A stretch of 43,764 nucleotides of DNA. It comes from Alphaproteobacteria bacterium (GTDB lineage: Bacteria; Pseudomonadota; Alphaproteobacteria; Micropepsales; Micropepsaceae). The notes under the pieces are model-generated. The model saw only the letters and a program-made list of their open reading frames with translations, ran no database searches and was not told where the DNA came from. How positions within the stretch are numbered: position 1 is the stretch's first letter; the number at the start of each line of letters is the position of its first letter. A program made the position numbers and the translations under genes. Location of the stretch: the NCBI GenBank assembly GCA_023259375.1, contig JAHFQC010000019.1, positions 27,272 to 71,035 on the forward strand, written 5' to 3'. Shown here one piece after another: positions 1 to 9,296 of the stretch.

Positions 1-645
1 GGCGTCCTGATGGTGGCCAATCACACCGGCTATTTCGACATTCTCATCATGTCGGCGGCGGCGCCGGTGTCGTTCGTCGCCAAGCTGGAAGTGAAGAGCT
101 GGCCGCTGTTCGGGCTGATGGCCAAGTTGCAGCGCTCGGTGTTCGTCGACCGTACGCGCCGTGCGGCAGCGGCGGACTCGGCCAAGGTGATCCGCGAGCG
201 GCTTAAGGCCGGCGACGCCTTGGTGCTGTTCCCGGAAGGCACCTCGACCGACGGCAACCATGTGCAGACGTTCAAAAGCGCGCTGATGGGGGCGGTCGAA
301 TCCGAAGTCGGCGTCGATGCCGAAGGCCACACCGAATACGTGCCGGTGCAGCCGGTGTCGATCGCCTATGTCGGTTTCCACGGCATTCCCCTGGGCCGCG
401 AAAACCGGCCGCTGTTCGCTTGGTACGGCGACATGGATCTGATGCCGCATGTCTGGGAGGCGTTCAAAACCGGCCCGCTCGATGTGGTGATCGAATTCCA
501 TGACCCGCTCAAGGTCGGCCCCGGTTTCGGCCGTAAACAACTGGCCGTGGTAACGGAAAAGACGATCCGGGAAGGCCAGATGCGGGCGCTGCGGGGCAAT
601 TGGGGGGAGACCCCGTCCGAGCCTGCTTCCCCGGCGGCGGCTTGA
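1..645 (+). CDS. 1-acyl-glycerol-3-phosphate acyltransferase-like protein (5' partial)
   Basis: Lysophospholipid acyltransferase of the PlsC family, expected to move an acyl chain onto the sn-2 position of lysophosphatidic acid at the inner membrane. The reading frame is open to the first base and the window starts just before the family's catalytic HX4D motif (NHTGYFD), so the N-terminus with its membrane segment is missing. The second motif (FVDRTRR) and the EGTS motif (FPEGTSTDG) follow at the normal distances. The Met at base 10 lies inside the catalytic block and is not the start. It ends 42 bases before miaB on the same strand. Some PlsC relatives act on ornithine lipids, and the missing part prevents a finer call. 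Confidence 0.85.
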   Translation, partial: GVLMVANHTGYFDILIMSAAAPVSFVAKLEVKSWPLFGLMAKLQRSVFVDRTRRAAAADSAKVIRERLKAGDALVLFPEGTSTDGNHVQTFKSALMGAVESEVGVDAEGHTEYVPVQPVSIAYVGFHGIPLGRENRPLFAWYGDMDLMPHVWEAFKTGPLDVVIEFHDPLKVGPGFGRKQLAVVTEKTIREGQMRALRGNWGETPSEPASPAAA

Positions 646-687
646 GGGTTTCTTGTTTTCCGGCGAGGCATCGAACATAACCCGCCC

Positions 688-2040
688 ATGAAGCGGCTTT
701 TCATCAAGACCTACGGTTGCCAGATGAACGTCTACGACTCCGCCCGGATGGCGGATTTGCTGGCGCCGCTGGGCTTTACGTCCACCGAAACGGCCGAGGA
801 CGCCGACATGGTGATCCTCAACACCTGCCACATCCGCGAGAAGGCGGCCGAGAAAGTCTATTCCGAACTGGGCAAGCTGAAGCGGCTCAAAGAGACCCGT
901 GCCAAGGATGGCGGCCGCCTAGTGATTGCCGTCGCCGGCTGCGTCGCCCAGGCCGAGGGCAAAGAGATCATCGCCCGCCAGCCCGCGGTCGACATCGTGG
1001 TCGGGCCGCAATCCTATCAGCGCCTGCCCGAGATGATCGCCAAGATTTCCCGCGGCACCGGCCATGCGCTGGAGACCGAATTCCCTGCCGAAGACAAGTT
1101 CGACACGCTGCCGGCGCCGGCCGTGCATGGCGCACCGACTGCGTTTCTGACGGTGCAGGAAGGTTGCGACAAGTTTTGTACGTTCTGCGTCGTACCCTAT
1201 ACCCGCGGCGCCGAGTTCTCGCGCCCGGTGGCGCAGATCCTCACCGAAGCCAAAGGCCTTGTCGACAGCGGCGTGCGCGAAATCACGCTGCTCGGTCAGA
1301 ACGTCAATGCCTATCGCGGCACCGGTCCCGACGGCGCCGTCTGGTCGCTGGCCAAACTGATCGAAGCCTTGGCCAAGATCGATGGCCTGCAGCGCTTGCG
1401 CTTCGTCACGTCGCATCCGCGCGACATGAGCGAAGACTTGATCGCGGCCCATCGCGATATTCCGCAATTGATGCCGTATCTGCATCTGCCGGTACAGGCG
1501 GGCTCCGACACCATTCTGGCCGCCATGAACCGCGGTCACACCGCCGCCGATTATCTGAAGCTGGTGGAGCGCATCCGCACCGCCCGTCCCGACATTGCTC
1601 TGTCGGGCGATTTCATCGTCGGCTTTCCCGGCGAAACCGATGCCGATTTTGCCGCCACGCTCGATCTCGTCAAAAAGATCGAGTACGCCCAGGCCTTCTC
1701 GTTCAAATACAGTCCGCGTCCCGGCACGCCCGCCGCCGCGCTTGCGAAGCAGGTGCCCGAGGACGTCAAGGACGCCCGTCTCGCCGAATTGCAGGCGCTT
1801 CTCACCGCGCAGCAGAAGGCGTTCAACGCCTCGTGCCAAGGGCGCACTTTCCCGGTACTGTTCGAGCATCCTGGCCGCAAGGACGGTCAGGCGGTCGGCC
1901 GTTCGCCCTATCTGCAGCCGGTCCACGTCGAAGGCGCCTTGCCGCTGATCGGCACGCTGGCCGAAGTCCGCATTGACGCTGTATTGTCCAACAGCCTGAA
2001 AGGTGTGCTGGTTTCTTCCCGCGAAAAGGCAGCCCATTGA
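688..2040 (+). CDS. miaB: tRNA-2-methylthio-N6-dimethylallyladenosine synthase MiaB
   Basis: Radical-SAM methylthiotransferase that converts i6A37 to ms2i6A37 in tRNAs reading UNN codons. The 450-residue length is normal. The N-terminal UPF0004 domain carries the three cysteines of the auxiliary Fe-S cluster (C11, C47, C85). The radical-SAM CX3CX2C motif is at C160, C164 and C167 in [15 protein letters not shown] domain fits the last 70 or so residues. MiaB is favoured over MtaB and RimO by overall sequence and because phoH, ybeY, corC and lnt follow, the same order as around E. coli miaB. Its TGA overlaps the TTG start of phoH. Confidence 0.96.
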   Translation: MKRLFIKTYGCQMNVYDSARMADLLAPLGFTSTETAEDADMVILNTCHIREKAAEKVYSELGKLKRLKETRAKDGGRLVIAVAGCVAQAEGKEIIARQPAVDIVVGPQSYQRLPEMIAKISRGTGHALETEFPAEDKFDTLPAPAVHGAPTAFLTVQEGCDKFCTFCVVPYTRGAEFSRPVAQILTEAKGLVDSGVREITLLGQNVNAYRGTGPDGAVWSLAKLIEALAKIDGLQRLRFVTSHPRDMSEDLIAAHRDIPQLMPYLHLPVQAGSDTILAAMNRGHTAADYLKLVERIRTARPDIALSGDFIVGFPGETDADFAATLDLVKKIEYAQAFSFKYSPRPGTPAAALAKQVPEDVKDARLAELQALLTAQQKAFNASCQGRTFPVLFEHPGRKDGQAVGRSPYLQPVHVEGALPLIGTLAEVRIDAVLSNSLKGVLVSSREKAAH

Positions 2041-3020
2041 ACGCAAAAAAGCTGTCCAAGGTCACCTTGGAATTTCCCGACAATGCCTTGCTGCTCGAAT
2101 TGTCGGGTCCGCATCAGAAGCATTTCGTGCGGCTTGAACACAAACTGGCGGTGAAGATCGGCCAGCGCGGCAATGTGATTTCAATCGAAGGCGATGCGCG
2201 CGACAAGGCCGCTCATGTGCTGCGCGCCCTCTATGCCCGGCTGGAAAGCGGCGAAGCGGCGGGGCCGGCGGAAATCGATGCCGAGATCCGTTTCAGCGCC
2301 GATAACGACCACGCCATCTCCGGCCAGAGCGGTTCGCCGACCATCGCCACCTGGACCGGGCGCACCTTGCGGGCGCGTTCCGAGGCGCAGCTTGCCTATC
2401 TCGACATGATGCGGACGCACCCGCTGGTGTTCGGGGTCGGCCCGGCCGGTACCGGCAAGACCTATCTCGCCGCCGCGTTCGGCGCCTATCTGTTGCACAA
2501 GCGGCAGGTGGAGCGGCTGATCCTGTCGCGTCCGGCGCTGGAAGCCGGCGAGCGGCTCGGCTTTCTGCCGGGCGATCTGAAAGAGAAGATCGATCCCTAT
2601 CTGCGTCCGCTTTACGACGCGCTGTTCGACGTCATCGGCGAGCCATGCCTCAAGCTGATGGAGCAGGGCGTGATCGAGGTGGCGCCGCTCGCTTTCATGC
2701 GCGGCCGCACCTTGACGCGCGCCTTCGTCATTCTCGACGAGGCCCAGAACACCACGCCGATGCAGATGAAAATGTTTCTCACCCGCTTGGGCGAGGAATC
2801 GCGCATGGTGGTGACCGGCGACGCATCGCAAAGCGATTTGCCCGGCGGCCGCGCCGAAGGCCTGATCCAGGCGCTTGATATCCTGGGTGGCATCGAAGGG
2901 GCGGCGGTGGCCCGCTTTTCCGAGCGCGACGTGGTCCGCCATGCTCTCGTCACGCGCATCGTCGCCGCCTATAATGCCGCCGAAGAGGAGCGCGCCAAAC
3001 CGCGCAGGAATCGCGATTGA
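2037..3020 (+). CDS. phoH: PhoH-like P-loop ATPase
   Basis: PhoH/YbeZ-type NTPase, 327 residues. Walker A is GPAGTGKT at 135-142 and Walker B with the DEAQ box is VILDEAQ at 231-237. An N-terminal KH-like segment ([12 protein letters not shown]) suggests RNA binding. The family is known as the partner of YbeY in RNA metabolism, and here ybeY is the next gene. The start is a TTG sharing TTGA with the miaB stop, which implies translational coupling; no other start fits the N-terminus as well. The exact substrate in the cell is not shown by the sequence. Confidence 0.93.
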   Translation: MNAKKLSKVTLEFPDNALLLELSGPHQKHFVRLEHKLAVKIGQRGNVISIEGDARDKAAHVLRALYARLESGEAAGPAEIDAEIRFSADNDHAISGQSGSPTIATWTGRTLRARSEAQLAYLDMMRTHPLVFGVGPAGTGKTYLAAAFGAYLLHKRQVERLILSRPALEAGERLGFLPGDLKEKIDPYLRPLYDALFDVIGEPCLKLMEQGVIEVAPLAFMRGRTLTRAFVILDEAQNTTPMQMKMFLTRLGEESRMVVTGDASQSDLPGGRAEGLIQALDILGGIEGAAVARFSERDVVRHALVTRIVAAYNAAEEERAKPRRNRD

Positions 3021-3463
3021 GCCTTACGCTCGAAATTGAAGACCAACGCTGGCGCCGCCCTCGCGGCCTCACCGCCCGTTTGAAAAAAGCGGTCCGTGCC
3101 GCGCTTGCCGAAGCCGGTGGCGATGACGCGGCCGATCTGACCGTGCTCCTCACCACCGACAAGCGGGTCAAAACGCTCAATCACGATTTCCGCAGCAAGG
3201 ACAAGCCGACCAATGTCTTGTCGTTTCCGAGTGAGGAAGAAGGGTACCTGGGCGACATCGCCATCGCCTATGGCGTCACCGCCAAAGAAGCGAAAGCCGA
3301 AGGCAAGACGCTGATCGACCATACCACCCATCTGACCGTTCACGGCGTGTTGCATCTGCTCGGCTACGATCACGTTACACCGCGCCTCGCCAAGGTGATG
3401 GAGCCGATGGAGACACGCATCCTCGCAACCCTCAAGATCGCCGATCCGTACGAGACGAAATGA
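3017..3463 (+). CDS. ybeY: Endoribonuclease YbeY (rRNA maturation factor)
   Basis: Single-strand-specific metallo-endoribonuclease for 16S rRNA 3'-end maturation and ribosome quality control. The 148-residue protein has the family metal site HGVLHLLGYDH, giving His109, His113 and His119 as zinc ligands, and the upstream NVLSFP block. Like phoH, it starts at a TTG whose last bases form the stop of the gene before (TTGA), so phoH and ybeY are probably made together. Its own stop overlaps the ATG of corC as ATGA. Confidence 0.95.
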   Translation: MSLTLEIEDQRWRRPRGLTARLKKAVRAALAEAGGDDAADLTVLLTTDKRVKTLNHDFRSKDKPTNVLSFPSEEEGYLGDIAIAYGVTAKEAKAEGKTLIDHTTHLTVHGVLHLLGYDHVTPRLAKVMEPMETRILATLKIADPYETK

Positions 3464-4356
3464 CCAGCGCGGCCGATTCCGACGACGACAAACCGCCATC
3501 GCTCCTGCGGCGCCTGGCCCACCTCTTGCGCGGTGACAATGCCGCGGCGTCGATGCGCGAGACCCTGGAAGAGGCGATCGAGGAAGCCGATCGCCAGAGC
3601 CCGGGCCTGTCGGATCAAGAGCGCATCATGCTCGCCAATCTGCTCAAGTTCGGTGAGCTCCGGGTCAAGGACGTGATGGTGCCGCGCGCCGACATCGTGG
3701 CGGTGGAGGAAGCGACGCCGCTTGCCGAGCTCATCATGCAGTTCCGCGAAGCCCAGCATTCGCGTCTGGTGGTCTATCGCGAGACCCTCGACGATCCGGT
3801 CGGCTTCGTCCATTTGAAAAGCGTTTTGGAGCAGATGGAGACCACTGCAGGCGGTTTCACCCTGCGCGAAGCGCCGATCTCCGCGATCAAGCACGACATC
3901 CTGTTCGCGCCGCCGTCGATGCCGGTACTCGATCTGTTGCTCAAGATGCAGACGACGCACATTCATCTCGCGCTCGTCATCGACGAATACGGCGGCACCG
4001 ACGGTCTGGTCTCGATCGAAGACGTGATCGAGGAAATCGTCGGCGACATCGCCGATGAGCATGACGAGGACGACCCCGGCGCGCGGCCGCTGCCGTCGGG
4101 CGGCTTTGTCGCCGATGCCCGCATCGATCTCGATGATTTCAAGACCGAAACCGGCATTGAATTCCCGCGCGACGAAGACAGCGACATCGACACCCTCGGC
4201 GGTCTGGTGGTGTCGCTGATCGGGCGGGTGCCGCAACGCGGCGAGATCATCGCCCATCCCGATGGTGTCGAGTTCGAAGTGCTGGAAGCCGATCCGCGCC
4301 GGGTCAAACGGTTGTTGATCCGTCCCCCGAAAGAAAGACCGCCCGAGAATGCTTGA
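3460..4356 (+). CDS. corC: CBS-domain protein of the CorC/HlyC family
   Basis: A 298-residue protein with two CBS domains (about 75-190) and a C-terminal CorC_HlyC transporter-associated domain (about 205-285). There is no DUF21 membrane domain, so it is the soluble YbeX/CorC type and not a CNNM-like transporter. CBS domains usually bind adenine nucleotides. The family is linked to Mg2+/Co2+ efflux and, through gene order, to YbeY-dependent ribosome function. It is coupled to ybeY by ATGA and overlaps lnt by 8 bases. Haemolysin or TlyC names are historical and not supported as a function here. Confidence 0.9.
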   Translation: MTSAADSDDDKPPSLLRRLAHLLRGDNAAASMRETLEEAIEEADRQSPGLSDQERIMLANLLKFGELRVKDVMVPRADIVAVEEATPLAELIMQFREAQHSRLVVYRETLDDPVGFVHLKSVLEQMETTAGGFTLREAPISAIKHDILFAPPSMPVLDLLLKMQTTHIHLALVIDEYGGTDGLVSIEDVIEEIVGDIADEHDEDDPGARPLPSGGFVADARIDLDDFKTETGIEFPRDEDSDIDTLGGLVVSLIGRVPQRGEIIAHPDGVEFEVLEADPRRVKRLLIRPPKERPPENA

Positions 4357-5908
4357 ACCTCTGACGCTAGGACTGGCGGCAGCCGGTGCGTTCGTGCGCG
4401 CCCTCAAAGGCTGGCGCCGGACTGGATTTGCGTTCGCCGCCGGTGTCGTCTCGGCGCTCGGCTTTCCGCCGTTCGATTTTTTCCCAGCCCTGCTGATCGG
4501 GTTTGCTCTTGTCGTCGTCATGATCGACGGCGCCGAGCCGAAGCGGCGCGTCCGCACCGGCGCGGTGGTGACATGGGCGTTCGCGTTCGGCCAATACGCC
4601 CTCGGCATGCATTGGATCGCCTATGCCTTCATGGTCGATCCCGTCGCCCATGCCTGGCAGATCCCGTTCGTCTTCGTCCTCTTTGCGGCACTGGCGCTGT
4701 TCCAGCTTTGCGCCGGTGCGCTCTGTGGCTGGTTATGGCGTCCGGGGCCGGGCAGGGTATTTCTGTTCGCGCTTTGCTACGGGCTGGTCGAATGGTTGCG
4801 CGGCCATATTTTCACGGGCTTTCCCTGGAACATCCCGGCCTATGGCTGGGGCGCATCCCTGGCGGTGCTGCAGTCGGCAGCGGTGGTGGGCGCGTACGGC
4901 CTGTCGCTTCTGACGGTGCTGCTTGGTGCCGCGCTGGCGGATTTGTTGGCGCCGCAGCCGCGCTGGAAAGTCGCGGCCGCCGTGGCCGGCCTGTTCGCGC
5001 TGTTCTGGGTCGGCGGTACCGTGCGGCTCGCCACGGCGGCGCCGAAAGTCGTCCCGGACGTGCGTGTGCGGCTGGTGCAACCCAATGTCCCGCAAGCCGA
5101 AAAATATCTGCGCCGCTACAAGGCCAGGAACTGGCGTCGGCTGATCGATCTGTCCCGCGCCCCCGGCAATCCGACGCTGATCGTCTGGCCGGAAGCGGCG
5201 CCGCCGTTTGCCGGATTGGACGAACAGCCGCTCGCGCTCGAGCAGATCGCTGCGCTCACGGCCGGCCGTCAAGGTCTCATCACCGGCGCGCTCCGGGTCG
5301 AATATCTGTCTACGGACAATTACCGCTATTTCAACAGCCTGTTCGTGTTCGGGCGCGACGGCAAACTGGTTGCGACCTACGACAAATACCACCTGGTGCC
5401 GTTCGGCGAGTATCTGCCGTACGAAAAAACGCTGAATTTGCTGGGCCTTACGAAGCTTACCGGGATCGATGGCAGCTTCACGCCGGGCGACGGTCCAAAG
5501 ACCTACGCCTTGCCCGGCGCCGGCACGCTGACACCATTGATATGCTACGAGATTTTGTTTCCCGGTGAGGTTGTGGGTGATGAGCGGCCGGATTGGCTAG
5601 TAAATGTCACCGACGATTCCTGGTTCGGTCCATGGGCCGGGCCGCGCCAGCATCTATTGGTCGCACGCGTACGGGCGATCGAAGAAGGTCTGCCGGTGGC
5701 GCGGGCCGCCAACACCGGAATCTCCGCCATCATCGATCCGTTTGGGCGAATCACCCAGCGACTCGGCCTGAATCAGACGGGTTTTGTCGACGGTCCGCTT
5801 CCCGCAGCAATTGCGCCCACCCCCTATTCCCGCTTCAGCGATTGGTGGTTCGTACTGCTGATATGCACAAACGTCGCTTTGACTTGGCTTTTTTCCAAAG
5901 GAAAATGA
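4349..5908 (+). CDS. lnt: Apolipoprotein N-acyltransferase
   Basis: Inner-membrane enzyme adding the third acyl chain to the N-terminal cysteine of lipoproteins. It has 519 residues: several membrane helices in the first 230, a periplasmic carbon-nitrogen hydrolase domain, and a final helix. The catalytic triad can be read as Glu282 (WPEAAPP), Lys346 (YDKYHLVPFGEY) and Cys399 (LICYEI). It ends the miaB-phoH-ybeY-corC-lnt block, the same order as in E. coli. Likely substrates within this window include LptE and the DUF3576 lipoprotein. Confidence 0.96.
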   Translation: MLEPLTLGLAAAGAFVRALKGWRRTGFAFAAGVVSALGFPPFDFFPALLIGFALVVVMIDGAEPKRRVRTGAVVTWAFAFGQYALGMHWIAYAFMVDPVAHAWQIPFVFVLFAALALFQLCAGALCGWLWRPGPGRVFLFALCYGLVEWLRGHIFTGFPWNIPAYGWGASLAVLQSAAVVGAYGLSLLTVLLGAALADLLAPQPRWKVAAAVAGLFALFWVGGTVRLATAAPKVVPDVRVRLVQPNVPQAEKYLRRYKARNWRRLIDLSRAPGNPTLIVWPEAAPPFAGLDEQPLALEQIAALTAGRQGLITGALRVEYLSTDNYRYFNSLFVFGRDGKLVATYDKYHLVPFGEYLPYEKTLNLLGLTKLTGIDGSFTPGDGPKTYALPGAGTLTPLICYEILFPGEVVGDERPDWLVNVTDDSWFGPWAGPRQHLLVARVRAIEEGLPVARAANTGISAIIDPFGRITQRLGLNQTGFVDGPLPAAIAPTPYSRFSDWWFVLLICTNVALTWLFSKGK

Positions 5909-5993
5909 TGCGTCGCTGCGCCGGGCAGTGAATTCGTCTTCTGGATGTGCTACCGGCATGTAGGTTTCATCTCCAACCTTCAAGTCCAAAACC

Positions 5994-6407
5994 TTGCCAA
6001 AAAAACAAGCCAATCCGATCGACGGCCAGGTAGGCAACAGACTCCGCCTGCGTCGCATGATGATCGGTATGAGTCAGGAGAGGCTGGGCGAGCTGCTCGG
6101 TCTGACGTTCCAGCAAGTGCAGAAGTACGAGAAGGGCGTGAACCGCATCGGTGCGGGCCGCCTTTTCGAGATCGCACGCATTCTCGGCGTTCCGATCCAG
6201 TACTTCTACGAGAGTGTGACCGAACAGCTCGCGAGTGCGCCGGGATTCGCCGAACGCGATTCCCAGCCCGTACTCGAATTCGTTTCGAGCGGCGACGGTC
6301 TGCAACTCTCGCTCGCATATATGCGCATCAAGGATCCCAAGGTGCGCAAGCGGGTGCTCGATCTCGTCAAGAGCCTGGCTGAAGACAGCACGGAAAACGC
6401 GCAATAG
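5994..6407 (+). CDS. Cro/C1-type helix-turn-helix regulator (PraR-like)
   Basis: Small DNA-binding regulator of 137 residues. The HTH covers about 17-71, with MSQERLGELLGL and QVQKYEKGVNRI as the helix pair. The C-terminal half (about 75-137) is helical and typical of an alphaproteobacterial group commonly found just after lnt. A member known as PraR in rhizobia represses attachment and quorum-sensing genes; equivalence here is an inference from position and HTH type. The start is a TTG giving MPKKQANPIDG; the first internal ATG would cut into the HTH. In many relatives metK follows, but here hemC follows on the opposite strand. Confidence 0.85.
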   Translation: MPKKQANPIDGQVGNRLRLRRMMIGMSQERLGELLGLTFQQVQKYEKGVNRIGAGRLFEIARILGVPIQYFYESVTEQLASAPGFAERDSQPVLEFVSSGDGLQLSLAYMRIKDPKVRKRVLDLVKSLAEDSTENAQ

Positions 6408-6423
6408 CGCGGGTTTCCGTACA

Positions 6424-7347
6424 TCAGTTGGCGAGCCAACGCTCCGCCAGCGGTCTCAATTTGATCCCTTCCTCCCGTCCAGCGCGCACTGCATCGGTTT
6501 TCCCGTAACTGATGTGAAGGTCCGCAAATCCGGATGCCACGAAGTCGCTGCCGTCCGGTGCCAGCACTTCTCCCCGGAACGACAATCGACCTTGGTCGAT
6601 CTTTGCGAGTCCTGCGATCGGCGTCTTGCATGAGCCGTCGAGGGCAGCCTGGAAGGCCCGCTCGCAGGCCAGCGCGATCGCCGTCGGTTGATGATCGAGC
6701 GGCGCGACCGCTTCGGCGGTGCGCCTATCGCCGTCGCGGATCTCGATGCCGACCGCGCCTTGCGCCAACGACGGCAGCCATTCGTCCGTAGACAGAATTT
6801 CCGTGACATGGCTGTCGAGGCCGAGACGCTTGAGCCCGGCCAGGGCCAGGAGGATCGCCTCCATGCCGCCGTCGGCAAGCTTCTTGAGCCTGGTGTCGAC
6901 ATTGCCGCGGAGCAGCACCGGGGTCAGATCTGGCCGGGCGCGTTTGAGCTGTGCCGCCCGCCGCACCGAACTGGTACCGACCCGCGCCCCCGCGGGAAGC
7001 GCTTTCAGCGACGGGGCGACCGGTGAGATGAAGACGTCGGCGGGGTTTTCGCGTTCGAGAATGGCAGACAGTTGCAGGCCAGGCGGCAGCAGCACCGGCA
7101 CGTCCTTCATCGAGTGGACGGCGAGGTCGATGCGGCCGTCGAGCAGGGCTTCTTCCAGTTCCTTGGTGAACAGGCCTTTGCCGCCGGCGTCGGCGAGCGG
7201 GCGGTCCTGGATGCGGTCGCCGGTGGTCTTGATAAGGACAATTTCGGTGGCAATACCGGTCGCCGTGAGCGCACGGGCGACCATGTCGGCCTGTGCCGTG
7301 GCCAGCCTGGACCCTCGGGTCCCGATACGAAGAGCGCTTTCCGCCAT
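6424..7347 (-). CDS. hemC: Hydroxymethylbilane synthase (porphobilinogen deaminase)
   Basis: Joins four porphobilinogen molecules into hydroxymethylbilane for haem and other tetrapyrroles. The 307 residues match the family length. The N-terminus (IGTRGSRLA), catalytic Asp82 in HSMKDVP and the dipyrromethane-carrying Cys240 in DGSCKTPI are all present. It is divergent from tsaD, with 47 bases between start codons holding both promoters. The usual downstream partner hemD is absent here and lies at 41.1 kb beside hisE. Its stop is 16 bases from the converging HTH regulator. Confidence 0.96.
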   Translation of the reverse strand: MAESALRIGTRGSRLATAQADMVARALTATGIATEIVLIKTTGDRIQDRPLADAGGKGLFTKELEEALLDGRIDLAVHSMKDVPVLLPPGLQLSAILERENPADVFISPVAPSLKALPAGARVGTSSVRRAAQLKRARPDLTPVLLRGNVDTRLKKLADGGMEAILLALAGLKRLGLDSHVTEILSTDEWLPSLAQGAVGIEIRDGDRRTAEAVAPLDHQPTAIALACERAFQAALDGSCKTPIAGLAKIDQGRLSFRGEVLAPDGSDFVASGFADLHISYGKTDAVRAGREEGIKLRPLAERWLAN

Positions 7348-7394
7348 GGGTTTTTTCGATTACAGCGTTTTTGGCAAGGTGAACAGGTTTTCGC

Positions 7395-8447
7395 GTGCGC
7401 ACCCTAACGATCCTGGGCTTGGAAACGAGTTGCGATGAGACCGCAGCCGCCGTGGTACGCGGCGTGCCGCCCGGCCCGGGCGAAATCCTCTCGGATGTGG
7501 TGTTCAGCCAGCTTGAGGAGCACCGCCCCTTTGGCGGCGTGGTGCCGGAGATTGCCGCCAGGGCGCATGTGGAATTGATTGACACCATCGTGGCGCGGGC
7601 TTTGGCCGAGGCCAAACTGACTTTGGCGGAGATCGACGCGGTTGCCGCTACGGCAGGTCCTGGCCTGATCGGCGGGGTAATGGTCGGTCTGCTCACCGGC
7701 AAAGCCTTGGCGCTTGCCGCCGGCAAGCCGCTGATTGCGGTCAACCACCTCGAAGGTCATGGCTTTTCGGCTCGCCTCGCCACCGGCGTGGCGTTCCCGT
7801 ATCTGCTGCTGCTGGTCTCCGGCGGCCACTGTCAGCTGCTCGGGGTCGAAGGTCCGGGCCGTTTCCGGCTCTACGGCACCACCATCGATGATGCCGCCGG
7901 CGAGGCCTTCGACAAAACCGCTAAGCTCTTGAAGCTGCCTTACCCGGGCGGACCGCGGATAGAAGTTTTGGCGCGCGACGGCAATCCGAAGCGCTATGCC
8001 CTGCCGCGGCCGATGCGCGGGCGCGAGGGCGCCGATTTCTCCTTCTCGGGACTCAAGACCGCGGTGCGCCAGTTGATCCAGAACAATGCGGTTGAGACCG
8101 CCGATGTCGCCGCCTCGTTCCAAGCGGCCGTGGTCGACATCCTGATCGAGCGTTCGGCTGCGGCGATGGCAATGTTCCGCCGCGATTTTCCTGACGCCGC
8201 GGATCCGGCCTTCGTCGTCGGAGGCGGGGTTGCCGCCAACGGCGCCATCCGGGCGGCGCTGGCCGATCTTGCCGGTCAGGAGGGCTTCGGTTTTGCCGTG
8301 CCGCCGGTCAAGCTCTGCACCGACAATGCGGCGATGATCGCCTGGGCCGGCATCGAGAACGCCGCGCTCGGCCGCTTCGATCCGCTCGATGCTCCCGCCC
8401 GCGCCCGCTGGCCGCTTGGCGAAACCAATGCAACAGGCCCCTCATGA
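7395..8447 (+). CDS. tsaD: tRNA N6-threonylcarbamoyladenosine transferase TsaD
   Basis: Transfers the threonylcarbamoyl group from TC-AMP to A37 of ANN-reading tRNAs, together with TsaB and TsaE. It has 350 residues of the ASKHA fold: the ETSCDET phosphate loop near residue 10, metal ligands His118 and His122 in NHLEGH, and the C-terminal [10 protein letters not shown] block carrying the third metal ligand. The start is GTG, chosen because the family N-terminus ([11 protein letters not shown]) begins right after it. It is coupled to xth by an ATGA overlap. Confidence 0.96.
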   Translation: MRTLTILGLETSCDETAAAVVRGVPPGPGEILSDVVFSQLEEHRPFGGVVPEIAARAHVELIDTIVARALAEAKLTLAEIDAVAATAGPGLIGGVMVGLLTGKALALAAGKPLIAVNHLEGHGFSARLATGVAFPYLLLLVSGGHCQLLGVEGPGRFRLYGTTIDDAAGEAFDKTAKLLKLPYPGGPRIEVLARDGNPKRYALPRPMRGREGADFSFSGLKTAVRQLIQNNAVETADVAASFQAAVVDILIERSAAAMAMFRRDFPDAADPAFVVGGGVAANGAIRAALADLAGQEGFGFAVPPVKLCTDNAAMIAWAGIENAALGRFDPLDAPARARWPLGETNATGPS

Positions 8448-9241
8448 AGATCGCCACCTGGAACATTAATTCGGTGCGCCTGCGCGAGCCGTTGGCGTTG
8501 CGCTTCCTGCGCGAGCACGCGCCCGATGTGTTGGCGCTGCAGGAGATCAAGTGCACCAACGATCAGTTTCCCGCCAAAGGTTTTGCCAAGGCCGGGTACG
8601 TGCATCAGGCGGTGAGCGGTCAGAAAGCCAATCACGGCGTCGCCGTCGTCTCGCGTCTGCCGATCAAGCGCTTCGAGGTCGATGACTATTGCCGCGAGGG
8701 GCATTGCCGCCATTTGCGCGTGCTGTTCGAGAACGGCCTCGAGCTCAACGATTTCTATGTCCCGGCCGGTGGCGACATTCCCGATCCGGCGCTCAATCCC
8801 AAATTCGATCACAAGCTCGATTTCCTCGCCCGTCTCGAAAAGCTGTTCAAGAAGCGCAAGGACGGCAGGACCGCACCGGTGGTGCTGGTCGGTGATCTCA
8901 ACGTGGCCCCGCTCGAGAACGACGTCTGGAGCCACAAACAGATGCTGCGTGTCGTCAGCCACACGCCGGTCGAGACCAAGCTGCTCGATGCCGCTTATGC
9001 CGCTTACGATTGGGCCGACGTCACGCGCTCCTTAGTGCCGCCCGACAAGAAGATCTATTCGTGGTGGAGCTATCGCGCGAGCGACTGGGAAGCCTCGGAT
9101 CGCGGCCGCCGCCTCGATCACATCTGGGTCAGTCCGGCGCTGCGTGGTGCGATCAAGAGCCAGGCGATCATCAAGAAGATGCGCGGCTGGGAAAAATGCT
9201 CCGACCATGTGCCGGTGATTGCGGAGATTGATTATCCATGA
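8444..9241 (+). CDS. xth: Exodeoxyribonuclease III
   Basis: AP endonuclease and 3'-5' exonuclease of base-excision repair, 265 residues, endonuclease/exonuclease/phosphatase fold. The active site can be read as Asn7 (WNINSVR), Glu34 (LQEIKC), Asp151 and Asn153 (VGDLNVAP), Asp225 (RLDHIW), and Asp254-His255 (CSDHVP). It overlaps the tsaD stop by four bases. XthA versus ExoA subtypes are not separated here. A REP-like inverted repeat follows immediately after its stop. Confidence 0.94.
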   Translation: MKIATWNINSVRLREPLALRFLREHAPDVLALQEIKCTNDQFPAKGFAKAGYVHQAVSGQKANHGVAVVSRLPIKRFEVDDYCREGHCRHLRVLFENGLELNDFYVPAGGDIPDPALNPKFDHKLDFLARLEKLFKKRKDGRTAPVVLVGDLNVAPLENDVWSHKQMLRVVSHTPVETKLLDAAYAAYDWADVTRSLVPPDKKIYSWWSYRASDWEASDRGRRLDHIWVSPALRGAIKSQAIIKKMRGWEKCSDHVPVIAEIDYP

Positions 9242-9284
9242 GCGCTTCCCGAAAAGTGGCTTCCGGTTTTCGGGTAAGAAGCGC
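9242..9284. repeat. REP-like inverted repeat
   Basis: Two nested arms: gcgcttc (9242-9248) pairs with gaagcgc (9278-9284), and inside them cccgaaaagtgg (9248-9259) pairs with ccggttttcggg (9263-9274) with two mismatches around ctt. A three-base bulge (taa) separates the right arms. It fills the gap between the xth stop and the next ribosome binding site. Strings of this kind are widespread repeats in Rhizobiales-like genomes; only this copy was seen in the window. Confidence 0.75.
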
Positions 9285-9296
9285 GAAAGGCTAAAA

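Noticed and set aside
919..2046. Minus-strand frame opposite miaB
   Set aside because: Antisense shadow of a well-supported gene.
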